Below are positions 10,839 through 22,309 of a stretch of 64,000 bases of DNA, in pieces (the stretch's first letter is position 1; each line of letters begins with the position of its first letter). Made by a program: the position numbers and the translations under genes. The DNA is from Nemania diffusa (taxonomy: Eukaryota; Ascomycota; Sordariomycetes; Xylariales; Xylariaceae). The notes beneath the pieces are model-generated. The model worked only from the letters and a program-made list of their open reading frames with translations, was not told the DNA's origin and searched no databases. Location: NCBI GenBank assembly GCA_038501195.1, contig JBBPUQ010000004.1, forward strand, positions 2,914,001 to 2,978,000, written 5' to 3'.

Positions 10839-12337
10839 ATGTCGCATCGAACGTATAATATCGCCATGGTGTGCGATTTTTTCTACCCGCAACCCGGAGG
10901 AGTCGAAAGCCACATCTACCAACTCGCAACGAAGCTCATCGACCGAGGTCACAAGGTCATTATCATTACCCATGCCTACGAGGATCGAAAGGGTATTCGG
11001 TACTTGACCAATGGTGTCAAGGTCTTCCATGTCCCCTTTGCCGTCATCTATCGTTCAGCTAGCTTCCCTACCGTCTTCTCCTTCTTCCCTCTCTTCCGCA
11101 ACATCATCATTCGAGAGCGCATTGAGATTGTACACGGCCATGCTACTATGAGCACCTTGTGTCAAGAAGCTATCCTTCATGGCGGAACTATGGGGCTACG
11201 CACCGTATTCACTGATCATTCTCTGGTTGGCTTCGCCGATACGGGTAGCATCTTTACCAACAAGCTGCTCAAGTTTACCCTTAGTGACGTTGACCATGTT
11301 ATTTGTGTTAGCCATACGTGGTGAGTGTTTCTCTGGGGGCTCTCGGTACATAGATAGGGACTAAATCTGTTTTAAGTAAGGAGAATACTGTTCTTAGGGC
11401 CGCCCTCGACCCTCTGATGGTTTCCGTCATTCCCAACGCCCTTGTTTCCGACGACTTCAAGCCGTTACCGCAGCCTGAGCCAAGTAGCCTGCCATTCATC
11501 CAACATCCGTTACCTGCCCACCCCCTCGGGCCTAACGATACCCTCACCATTGTTGTCGTGAGTCGTCTTTTCTATAACAAAGGCACGGATCTCCTCACCG
11601 CAGCTATCCCACGCATTCTCGAGAACCACCCGAATACCCGCTTCATAATTGCTGGCTCAGGACCCAAAGCCATTGATTTGCAGCAGATGGTCGAGCAGAA
11701 TGTCCTGCAGGACAAGGTGGACATACTCGGACCTGTGCGACACGAGAACGTGCGGGAAATCATGGTCAAGGGTCACATATACCTCCATCCCAGCTTGACG
11801 GAGGCGTTCGGTACTGTAATAGTCGAGGCTGCAAGTTGCGGTCTATATGTGGTCTGCACAGCTGTCGGTGGCATTCCTGAGGTGCTACCTTCACATATGA
11901 CTGTCTTCGCGAAACCTGAGGAAAATGACCTCGTCGCTGCTACAGGTAGAGCAATTGCGGCTCTCCGTGCGAACAAAGTTCGCACTGAAAGGTTCCACGA
12001 ACAAGTGAAGACGATGTATTCCTGGACTAATGTGGCTAAACGAACTGAGCGAGTATACAGAGGTATATCAGGTGATGTCACCGAAGATGAGTTCTATGGG
12101 GCAGACATAGGCAGTGCTTCCCATTGGAGTGCTACGAGAGGGCGTAGCGTGGCTCTTATTGACCGCTTAAAGCGTTACTACGGGTGTGGTGTATGGGCTG
12201 GTAAGCTATTTTGTCTTTGTGTTGTAATCGACTACCTAATATTTGTATTCTGCGAGTGGTGGTGGCCCAAAGACCGAATCGATATCGCACGCGACTGGCC
12301 ACGGAAGCCGCCTGCCATGAGCGATGATGATGAATAA
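10839..12337 (+). CDS. SPT14: PIG-A/Gpi3, GPI-GlcNAc transferase catalytic subunit
   Basis: Catalytic subunit of the complex that transfers GlcNAc from UDP-GlcNAc to phosphatidylinositol, the first step of GPI-anchor synthesis, on the cytosolic ER face. Exons: 10839-11320 and 11377-12337, giving 480 residues. The 56-nt intron (GTGAGT...TTTAAG) joins TG to T, restoring [17 protein letters not shown], a PIG-A hallmark. The N-terminus [14 protein letters not shown] (~12-25) is the PIG-A family motif and the GT4 catalytic E-x7-E lies in [14 protein letters not shown] (~304). A hydrophobic segment near residues 430-455 ([20 protein letters not shown]) is the expected C-terminal anchor. Length is normal for the family. 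It is divergent from Dbp6. The Saccharomyces symbol is SPT14; GPI3 and pigA are synonyms. Confidence 0.95.
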
Positions 12338-12745
12338 AAATAACTCATTGGTCTGCGTACCTTATTTCCCACAAATTCACGATGATTAGGTCGATAGATA
12401 CAGTCCTCTAGGCGCGGTATTGGGCCATTAGGCTTTCAGATGATTAGGTCTCTTGGACATCAGTCTTCAATTCGGACACGGAATCGGTCATGAATATACG
12501 TTATATAAAGGTCGCAATATGTACAGCAAGCTTCATCTCGCGCACGTCCCTCACCAATTCTCGCCACCCCCAACTCTGTAGAGACTTGTAGCCTGAACCA
12601 ACGTCGATATCCCACGGTGATGAAAAACTCAACATATAAATAGAATATGAGCAAGCAACTAGCTTCAAGAGACGAAAGCACTAGGTAAACTTTCCCCGCA
12701 TACTCTGCAGTTTGTGTAGTTGATGTTGATTCTACGCGACTTAAC
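12338..12745. other. Convergent 3' intergenic region, PIG-A / pectate lyase
   Basis: Both flanking genes end here. No reading frame is supported; the only sizeable open frame (minus strand) has no recognisable domain. Confidence 0.55.
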
Positions 12746-14178
12746 CTAGCAGCCTGAGGTCACGCTGCTTGTCGTGCACTATAACCGCTGGAGTCAGTAA
12801 CTACTCTTTTACGTAGTTCTACAGCTCTCGAAACATGCTCACGAGCCATACCCTTGAGACATTTCGGGAGCTCTCGAATTACTAGAAAGGGAAGAAAATG
12901 ATTCTAGCAGTAACTCACGTATGTGCCATCGGGCCCAGAACCGATCTTGCCCGGCTCCGCACCACTACTGTTGCCCTCGTATCGGTCGCAGTACTTGGCA
13001 TCATCCTGGCACTAGAACATTCGGAGTCAGTTATCGCCATTTTCGAGCGGATTGATGAAGATATCAGAGGCTTTCAGACTGTATTATCTCAATAAAGGGT
13101 AGTCTCTGCTGTGAAAGTTGCCGAAACATGAAGAAAATCACTTCAGGAATTACTTACCGAGTTCGTTATCTTGCATGTGTCGCCATAATTCGTGTTGATG
13201 CCGCAAAGCACGCCGCCGTCAATGGCGCGGACGTTGTCCACTTTAGCTCGCCGTCAGTTCTCGGTCCTTCTCTCTTTGACATGGGCATGGGCGGAGGAGG
13301 GGCTCTTACTGATGAAGTTTCGCGGCCCGCCGTTGCCCGAGCAGTTGCCGCAGCTGCGGGCAACTTTGCCGTAGTCATTCGCGTAGAAGTTCTTCACTTG
13401 CACCGTACCCCGGCCGTTGAATTGGATGATCTTGTCGTCAGCATGGAACGCACCGCCGCCATTGATGTAGGACGTGCCGCTAGTCTGCTTAAATGTGATG
13501 GCATCTTCGCAGACGTCAGCCCACCAGACATTGTTGATCGTGCTGTAGAATTCCTCGTGGTTAGTGTGCATCGATATAGGTGTAACAGACATGAGGAGGC
13601 ATCCGAACTATGATTCGAGAAAGACATAGAGACATACCAAGTTCCTTTGCAGTGAACACCCTCAGCTTGACCAGCCCCGATGATTACGTTCGAGAGTGTA
13701 GCACCGCTCTCGAGAATAAACATGGCATCTGCTTCACCGGTCTCTGTTTGTCCTTGGCACACAGAGCCTATATATTCGTCGTTAGGGGCTTTGAACACTG
13801 TCTCCGGCTCGCACTACGACTTTGTATGGAACTGTACCTGATCGCTCATATCGCTTCATGCCACCATCGAAACTACCACTGACAGGAATGGCGGCAGCTG
13901 AAGTCACGGCACCCGCTGAAGCTGGCAGAGTCGTCGTCAAACCTGTGGGTGTGGCTCTTTTGTCGAGAACAGCATTTGTAGTTTTAGTAGCAAAGCTGGT
14001 AATAACCTCGTCTGTTGTCTCGAGTTAGCAATATCCTCAATGATCCCATGAAGTATGTGGGAAACACGTTTATTAGAAAGGGCGTAAGCCCCAGTCGAAA
14101 AAAATACATACCCAGCTCAGTCTGGGCATAAGCCACGGCACAAAGGGCCAGAGTTGATAAGACGCCGTTGTACTTCAT
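12746..14178 (-). CDS. Secreted pectate lyase, family PL3 (seven exons)
   Basis: Cleaves pectate by beta-elimination in plant cell walls and is secreted. Exons in transcript order: 14112-14178, 13838-14011, 13638-13767, 13310-13542, 13158-13240, 12919-13011, 12746-12778. All phases agree and give 270 residues. A signal peptide (residues 1-19, ending AYA) is followed by a short segment with a Lys-Arg pair at 40-41, which may be a Kex2 site, and a Thr/Ala-rich linker. The PL3 core shows [46 protein letters not shown] and ARSCGNC. Exon 7 (11 codons ending SGC) is inferred from a TATAG acceptor and phase; without it the frame would end VSYC after the sixth exon. Six introns are many for so small a gene. 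A second PL3 gene near 52.4 kb has a different exon layout. Confidence 0.88.
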
Positions 14179-16020
14179 CTTGTCTGCTCTTGAGATGTAC
14201 GATCTTGAGTGGATGGGTACTCCTTAATTCTCAGTTAGACATTGTTCCTGGGCTCTGACCTTTTATAGACAAAGGCTGGCCATTTGAATTGTCAATCTGC
14301 TTTCGCTATCCCGTCTTGCTGATCTATCATCCCCATCCCGAAGTTTCACCCTCTTACGCTGCGATAGTAGTGTTGTTGATTATGATCTTGGCATCCCAAC
14401 TTCAAACTATCATACCAGGACAAATACCGTAGGGCAATATCGTGTTGGAGCCAATGCCGTGAAATCATATTCGTGGAGAATATCGATTTCCATTCTATCT
14501 CTACTATTGTGGCTACGTCTTTACTCATGCCGGAGGTTTAACTGCCTTATGGAGACGTAGAAGTGATCTTCCACCAATGGGGCAAAGCGTTCATCTATCA
14601 AGGGAAGCCGCTGATCTGCGACTAAATCTCGCGAGACGCTTGGCGGGTTGAAAATATACAGGAGAGGAGGAGCGAAATGGTTAGAAATGAGGGCATGACT
14701 TGAACAAACCCCGGGTTTTCAACTTTGGAGCGTGAATGGCGGATGAATTACGATGTTGTATTCAGAAATACAAATGAGTTCACGATATACTAAGACCACG
14801 AAGGCCAAGAGAATAATAGTAACTAGGGCGCCAAGGCGAATATAGAACGGGTTTAGATTGATGGAGCGTGTAGTCGAATATTCACCTAAATTTCTAGAAT
14901 TTGGTGTACTGTCCATACCACGTACTCCTGTAATAGTCCTGTAGACTGGCGGGATTTGGTGGAAAGAAGAGATCGGGTTTCGCGGAGGTTTAATTTTAGT
15001 AATAGCTTCGTATCATTTTCCTAAACTTAAATATTAAGTCGGTAAGTACCTACCTAAGAACAGTATATATATATAAAGTTTTAATCACCTTAAAAATAAT
15101 TAATATTACCAATAAGCAGAAATAGGGGTTTATTTACACAGCTTTAATCTACATTAAGGCATACACTAAGAGTTACCACGTGAATATTCATTTCTACTTT
15201 AAGCATTGTTATATCCCCGTACTGTCCCCTTCACCTTTCTGCAAATATTGGTAAAACATCATACTTTAGCATAAATACCAATTGCTAGTTGCTGTAGTAT
15301 CTCAAGTTAGCAGCATTTACGGTGCATAACGATTTGATCCCAAGTTTCAAGTGAACGGACCCCATGCACATGATGCCTTACATATTAAATCATGTGGACC
15401 ACAACGGATTTCTACAAAACTAATTTCAACTCATATTGGGAATTACCCCCCTTAATATGCAAGTCAGGGAAGGAATCTAAGGGTTATCACCCCCAAAACT
15501 TGTGAATATTACTAGCCGTATTATATAAAACAGGCGCTTGATCCCTATTACTAGGCTTGATAAATTTTCGGGTTTGAACAACACATCTCGATCGTATAAT
15601 AAATAGAGGGTTTATTGTTAGAAAGAGCGACTATAGGGACCTTTCGACTGAGTATGGATGAAGGTAGTCGAGGTTATACGTATAATTAAGCGCTTTTTGT
15701 AGTGCTGTAATCCGAGACTATGCGCATCACCGATTGCTTTCGGTGTAGCCTTGGCTAGCACAAGAAACACATAACTACTCATTTTTAGAGTGAACGTTGA
15801 GGTCGCAAAATGTTTCCTCGGGCTCGTAAACCCCGTCATGAGGTAGGGACAAAATTAATATTCGTCACGATCGGAGGTACCATCGTCATCGCTACTTTTA
15901 ATCTCTGTCTAGCATTCTCAGCTCCAAACCTACCAGGTGAAGTTTATAGACTGATGGACTTTTACTTACTCGACTTGAGCACAGCGGCCTTCGGGACCCG
16001 TACCCTTTCTCAAACATGAT
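14179..16020. other. AT-rich intergenic region
   Basis: No gene is supported with confidence. One minus-strand frame at 14719-14916 (65 codons, ATG start) has a single hydrophobic segment, ALVTIILLAFVVLVY, and could be an isolated small membrane protein or a gene relic; nothing supports either strongly. The part from about 15000 to 15600 is markedly AT-rich with many stops in all frames. Confidence 0.5.
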
Positions 16021-16349
16021 CTACAGAACGTTGAGGTCTGGGCACGCACCCTGACAGCAATACGTCTTGTATCCAGTTAAGCAGCAGTCTTTACTATTAC
16101 CGCAGCTGCTGGTACCACAGCTCACGTAGTCATCAGCGCAGCTGGCCGAACAGAACGGGGCTTCGCCGACCCAGACACATGACTTAGCATCTATTTGAGT
16201 GACGACCCTGATGAGCTGAGCATCTAGCATACCCAATTTCAGCATAAATTGTAATTATTGAATAACCGAATCTATGGTTACAACGCACCAATGGCTGACG
16301 CGAAAGCCAGTGCTGACAGAGAGAGCATAGTCAGAATTTTGGGACCCAT
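16021..16349 (-). CDS. Small secreted cysteine-rich protein, effector candidate
   Basis: Two exons, 16289-16349 and 16021-16223, joined by an intron running from GTGCGT to GCTAG, give 87 residues. The first exon encodes a signal peptide (MGPKILTMLSLSALAFASA). The mature part has 10 cysteines in about 55 residues, starting at SCVWVGEAPFCSASC and including two CC pairs, so five disulfides are possible. I do not recognise the family. Size, secretion signal and paired cysteines are typical of fungal effectors and small antifungal-type proteins, but no activity can be read from sequence. The exon 1 donor GTGCGT is usable but not ideal; translation from the in-frame ATG inside the intron would lack a signal peptide, so I favour the spliced form. 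Confidence 0.7.
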
Positions 16350-19207
16350 GTTCACGGTTGCAAAGATGGAAGATTAATAAAGGTAGTTTGACTTGTCGAG
16401 TAAGAGACAAATTATTGATCGACCTTTTAGGGAGACGAAGCTCTGGTCAGAATTCGAGTGGTTTGACCGGGATGTCTGGTTTTTATGTTGCAAGTCTACC
16501 TACACTTGAAGGCAAGTATTAGAATTGAGGATCTTGATCTGCATCCCCCAATATTCGAGTATGTACTGAACATGCAGTTAATCGGTATCGTTTAGCATAT
16601 TGGATTAATTGTGTTTCACCTCGTGGTACTCTACTCTGTTAATGTGGCTGTTGTCATCATGGCTCCCAATATCATCATCATTGCTATTATCTTCAACACC
16701 AAGGGCATTTGTAACGTTGCAATATGCCATAGAACCTCTATTTAGGTACGCGAGCGTACGAATCTAGGTATCGCAGCTAACACATTTAAACGAATTCACA
16801 TTCCAACCTGTCCAGCAAGTCTAGTCTGTAGAAAGCGGCTCTTGAAAACCACCATTCCTTATACCCTCCTCCTTCTCGTTGAAAGTGGTACCTAGCTATT
16901 GCACGAATATCATGATCTGTACCGTCACTATAGGTATGCAAAGTTGTGTCACATTAATCGTACGAAGAACATGATCTCTATCATCACTATGGATATGCAA
17001 ACGTTGTGCTACACTAATTGAACAAAAAGCATGATCCGTGACGTATGGGTGTACAAAGGTTGTGCCGTGCTAGATAATCTAAGGCGAAATAAAATGTCTG
17101 GGATGTGTCGTAGGCTCATCATTGCTTATAGCATTCCACTGCTAGCCACTTGCCGGCTTCCTTAGCCTTCGTCTCACCGAATATAAATAAACTCCTACAA
17201 AGTGGAATAGGGGAGATTGCCCTTTCCGTCTACTCTTCGGGCCTCTCACCGGCCTTGATTTCGATAAAGTCGAGTTCGTGTTGCGGAGAGGGTAGTATTA
17301 GAGGCTGGCCTTTATGAGTGAGAATTCGCCACACCCGAGAGAAAAAAAGCAAATCGAGGCGTCAGTAGGTTATTTTCTTCCCAAAAAGTTGAAGGCTGAT
17401 GCAAGGCTTCAGAAAGGCTGCCGCCCGTCTGTCGTCCGAGTGGTGTTACTATCGAAGATATCGGATAGGTACCTAGTTTTCCAAATAAAAGTGTTAAGAT
17501 GTTGATCCCTGCCGCACTTTTTGGTGGCTAATAGGCAGCCACATGCGATATCCCTTCACAAGCCGTTAATAATACTTAAGCATCAAGGAGGTTTTTTGTC
17601 TGCGGGGAGGGGTTTTCTAAAAAGCTAAAATTGTCGTGATACTATATTATGTAGTCGAGAACGGAAATAGTCAAGCTAAGACGAATAGCCTAACAGCGTC
17701 GAGCAATTTGAAGCTAATCTCTAGGAAGCGTACTTCTTCGATATATCCGCGTCATTCGTTGCGGGGTTATATTTGCTACTGGGTAATGTTGATAAAACGT
17801 AGCTTGATTTGAATGTCATATTATTTATTCCTTTAAGCTAATAACTACCGGTATTGATATCATTATAGTTCTCTTGCATCTCTAGATCTACTATATAGTA
17901 CTTAGTACTGCGTACAAAACTTCCCTATCAAAACCTGTAATGTACTTGACTATATCTACACTAAATACCCTGTAAAGTGAACATGCGAGAATGCAAGAAC
18001 CACGCGGCCTTGCTCGCTCATTGATAAGTACCTAGCTAAGCTAGATGTACCTATATAGAGCATTACTCGTTAATTATATGTAGCTTGAGCTCTTCTGCTA
18101 GTTCGAAGTCTTAGCTGTAGAGCTGCTATGCGCAGTAAGTATTTATCGCTCGCTATGCACCATGTGCATCGGAGGCGGCTTGGCGCGAGATGACCTAGGT
18201 TTACTTCCGCTCGAACTCCTGCATATGTACGATGTAGGTATGTAGGTGATGGATGACAACTCGCAGATGAAAACTTGCATACATTCGAGCCCAACCACTT
18301 ACATACAAACGATGAGGTGCGATCGGGAGCAAAAGGGAACCCCTCCTTTTTTACAACGCAGCACTGCGATGCAACCCAGATACGTACTCGTCCAGGCTAG
18401 ATAGACTTTGGTAGGCATGCTGTACTAGTGTGCGTCCTTCGCATGCTTCAGTGGGGTCGTAAGCGGTGAGAGCGATTATCAGTGGCTACCTACAGATGTA
18501 CTATTGCCAGTGTTGCGCTTCTAGATAGGCGCCGAGGTAGGCAGTACAGTACCTGCTGTAGCTTTACTATGTGCGATGGCCTGCATAGAGACCAGCCTAT
18601 CAACACGCTCACCGACACTGATACCTCACATGCTATCTGCGCTAACAATTCTTTAGCGCTGTAGGTGAGAAGCGGTCAGCACTCGAGGCCTGTCAGAAAG
18701 AAAATAAATATCTACAGTGGGGTTGGGACCTGGACGGAAGCGTCAAGCTTCGATGCTACTTTGGGCTAATACGTGGCTATTTCAAACCAGAACCCCTACG
18801 GACACTCAGCCACCGGACCAGACAGGCCAGCGAAGTGTCACGAAAAAGGAAAATAAGGGGGGATAGTGGGCGGATTAGTGGGCGGACAGTGGGGAGGACT
18901 ACCTAGGTAGCGTATGTAGGCCCCGACCCCCTTACCTAACTACAAACACAGTACCTTAGGTCCTATGCGTACAGCAGGGAGTAGCTATCTAGCCACGTCC
19001 CTGTTGACAGTTGTTGATTGACTGATTTGAGTTGCCTACCTATCTGGGTATTTTGGGAAACCGATAAGTCCGGCGACATCATTTCAAGCATTCGATTTCT
19101 CACGGCAGTGGGGCTGTCCTAAATTTTTGTTCACGTAGTTTCTTTTGTTTGTCTTGCCTCAGCTTGTGTTTTGCGCGCCCCAGGAATTGTCTCGAGGGGG
19201 TCACGGT
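16350..19207. other. Gene-poor region with a degenerate 60-bp tandem repeat
   Basis: No protein-coding gene is supported. A degenerate tandem repeat is described separately. Open frames in the rest are short and featureless. The last few hundred bases before the coiled-coil gene should contain its promoter and include the word GACTACCTAGGTAG near 18898. Confidence 0.55.
16911..17088 (+). repeat. Degenerate tandem repeat, ~60-bp unit, 3 copies
   Basis: Units begin with CATGATC at 16911, 16970 and 17030. Shared blocks within a unit are CATGATCT, then TCACTAT, GGTATGCAAA or GATATGCAAA, and GTTGTG. A partial earlier copy may start near 16881. The copies are diverged by substitutions and small indels, so this is an old duplication. 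No frame stays open across it. Confidence 0.8.
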
Positions 19208-20899
19208 ATGCCGGCGTTTATAGACTGGAACAGCCTGTTGTTCGGGTCGTCTCCGGAAGTCGAACCGAGTCCGCAAGTCGCGTCGCATCCAGAGCTCGAC
19301 GCGTCACTTCCCGAGAGTTCGGAATCCTGGAATGCTATTCCGGAGAGTGCGATTCCGGAGCAGGTGTTACCGGAGAGGGAGAGCGTCCTCCCTGAGGCCG
19401 TCATTCCCATCTCCGAGGATGTGATCCTCGAGAGCGCGGTCCCGGAAGCTGTAGCTGTAGCTGCAGCTCCCGAGAGTGCCGTTTCTCAACCTATGCTTCC
19501 CTGGAGCGCACTCCCGGGGAGCGCCAATGAACAGTTCACTGTCGGCGCCATCTTTCTAGGAACTGTCTTGCTCTGGCTGTTGGTCGGCCGGAGGAAGAGG
19601 AGTCATGTGGCCTTGCAACACGTGACGGATGGAGAGGAGTCCCTCAATGCGATTAGGAAGGATTTCGCGCAGAGGACGGAAGCTATGGAAAAGCAGCTTG
19701 ATCAAGCTTTGAAGCAACAGAGGGAAGCTCTCGAGGACCGGTTTCAGCAGGTACTGGGCGAACAGTCCGAGTTCATTAAGGAGCACGTCCGCCAGAGCCT
19801 CAACAAACGAATCGAGACGCTCGAGGTTCGGATAAAGCTAGACCAGGAGGCTCTAGACGACGTTCACCGCGCGCTGAGTGAGCGCATGGAGGCCTTTGAG
19901 GGCTTCGTGCGAACTATTGACGCCAAACAGCTCGACCAAGAAGCCAATAGTATCGCTCAACTGACGCTTAGCCAACGGCTCAATACTGTGGAGGAGAACT
20001 TTAGAAACGTCGATAACAAAGCCAGGTCATCGTCTCAGAGGATCGAAGCCATCGACGATAGCGTACGAGTCATCGATAGCCGGGCCAAAGCCTTGAGCCA
20101 GCGCATCGAGGCGGCGGAAGATAACCTAAACACCACAGACGCTCAAGTAACACTACTGTCACATGATGTGAACCGCGGTAGCTCAGTTATTGAAAAGCTA
20201 CACCGGCAGGTGAAAAGTAAGTTATTTCTGCTAAGATTTCTGCTCTCGTAGCCTTTGCGACAGGCAAACCGTTCGAGAACCTATTACCACCACCGATACG
20301 CCTCGTGATAGTATCCGATGTTGACTAAATCCGTAATAGTGCTACCCGATTCCGAAAAGTTCAAAGGCCTGTCGCGTACTTGGGAGACTAAGCTCAAGAA
20401 GTTAGAAGCTAAGCTCGAAGAGTGAGTTGTTTCCCTATACCTACTCACTCTGTTGTCGGGAGATCCGCTAACAAACCTCATAGGACTCAAAATGCTCTTG
20501 AGGAGCATCTTGCCGAACCGCCAGCTAGCCTAACGTGGTCCCATATCGGTATGTATGATGACGATCCTTTATTTAATCTTGAGCTCTCACATAAGAGATT
20601 CTAACTAATGCTATTTTCTGCTGGTAGAGTTCGTGGAGATTGAACCCTCTGGGCCATTGTACACGAGACCGCACGCACTGTCGTTTGACGGATCGGTTGT
20701 TTCACCATCGTCATCCAGCGTGCGCTCACACTCTACGAATGACAGTCACACTCGGACTTACTCTACTGTCAGCTCGTCTCCAGCATTGACGCCTATGACA
20801 CCGGAGCGGAAGCGCCTTGATACGGCCGGGTTTCGGGAAACGACATTCTCATCTCGGCAAAAGCTACTTGCATATAGAACAGAGAGCTGGTCGGGATAA
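19208..20899 (+). CDS. Single-pass membrane protein with long coiled coil
   Basis: Four exons, 19208-20216, 20340-20421, 20484-20548 and 20628-20899, give 475 residues with all phases consistent. I do not recognise the family. The N-terminal ~105 residues are rich in Pro/Glu/Ser with repeated PES or PE-A motifs (PESAIPEQVLPE). A membrane segment follows at ~108-128 (AIFLGTVLLWLLVGRRKR). A charged heptad region to about residue 345 carries repeated SQRIEA- and D-type units and should form a coiled coil. The tail is Ser/Thr-rich with SSSPALTPMTPERKR, a likely phosphorylation cluster. The first in-frame ATG was taken as the start; the open frame extends upstream without one. The basic residues after the membrane segment favour a cytosolic coiled coil, so an organelle-tethering role is possible but speculative. 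Confidence 0.75.
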
Positions 20900-22309
20900 C
20901 CAGTTATGTATGAAAGGGAAAACGATATATTTTGGATGATAGAAACGCCCATAATGACATCTGCTTGCCGTTTTATTTTGGGGGCCGTCTCATTCCAGGC
21001 GAGCGTTCTGACGGTCAATAAGCTCGACGCTTACTTCTTAGTCACGCTGACGACGAGATACAACAAAAGCCTCAATTAGCCCAATTGAGACTCTTTAGGA
21101 ACTTAGGCAGATCCTTGACTGTTATCATAATTTAGATGCCCTCAGTAGCTATTTTCTGTTCTAGCTCCTATCGAGTCTCCAAGATGAGGGTTGATACCGG
21201 AATGGGCCAAAATACACGTACCACCATGGAACTTCCTTAAATGAGACACACCGGCAAGGACCGAGATCGCAGTAACATATGCTTGTTGGCTTGACTCCAA
21301 CGGATAATGCTCTGGATACCATTTCACAGCATTAGCTGACACCCACGTACCTACTATAACGGGCTAGCCTCGGGAGTCCCCGTTCACTACTAGTGCAGGC
21401 AGGTCAGGTCAGATGTATAACCAGTTTGCTAACAATAGGTGTATAATAGGTATTTAAATACCCAGTAAGGATCATGGTAGCTGGGCTATTCTACCTAGAT
21501 TGGTATCGAAGGCATCCATATTTATTTATATTAGCAGCTCTTTCAACATATCGCCCTTCTTGAAGGTACCATCGAGCTTGAGGGATATTTGATATACCGG
21601 ATAACTTAACCTTTATAGCCTACTTAATATCCAACTTCAATACGAATGCATGCGCAGCTGCCCGAAAGGGCTCTTCGTGTAACCACCGGAGAAATTCTTA
21701 CCTCTAAAATAGCCTCATTAACGCTGCATAGAGACCAAAAAAGATAGTTGACCGATGGTCTAGCCTTTTGTCGATTATCAGGGAAGTGCTCACACCCCAA
21801 ATAGCGTGCGGCACAGTCTTCCAAGACATGGGAGAATGCATAATCAAGACTCGATGTAACCCAACTATCCCACACACATGCCCCCTCATTGGACGAAACC
21901 ACTAACACACACTCAGGCTACTATCCCCTCCAAGTATGTTGGTGATCCAGCAAGTAGTTATTGGCTGTGCATCAGCAGCACACAGCCCTCTAAGCCCGCC
22001 GACAGAGTGGCGTCTGGGGTTAAAAATATTGAATATGTGACCGGGAATAGAGGGGTAAGAGCACCGTAGTCACTAACAGACAGCCGCCTCTCCGCCGGCG
22101 TTTGGTCTTGTCACCTCTTATGGATGTTGGGGGCGAACCTCTGAGGAATCGACGTAGAAAATGATTCACCGAGGTCTTCTAGTTTTACGGAAGTTTGAAG
22201 CCGCCAGTCTCTCAGTCTGATTTCCACCTCTTACAATATAGGCGCGACCAGAGTCCGCTGCCATGGAAATGCCGGACTAGCTCCCGGAAGGCTACTATTC
22301 GGTTCCGCG
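20900..22309. other. Intergenic region upstream of the DUF3433 gene
   Basis: No gene is supported. It contains the 3' region of the coiled-coil gene and the promoter of the DUF3433 gene, both on the plus strand. TA-rich words and TACCTA-like motifs occur between 21345 and 21545. Confidence 0.55.

Noticed and set aside
13128..13613. 161-codon plus-strand frame
   Set aside because: It is antisense to exons of the pectate lyase and reflects the GC-rich third positions of that gene.
15618..15839. 73-codon minus-strand frame and an overlapping plus-strand frame
   Set aside because: No domain, no homologous pattern and no clear splice context; chance frames in AT-rich DNA.
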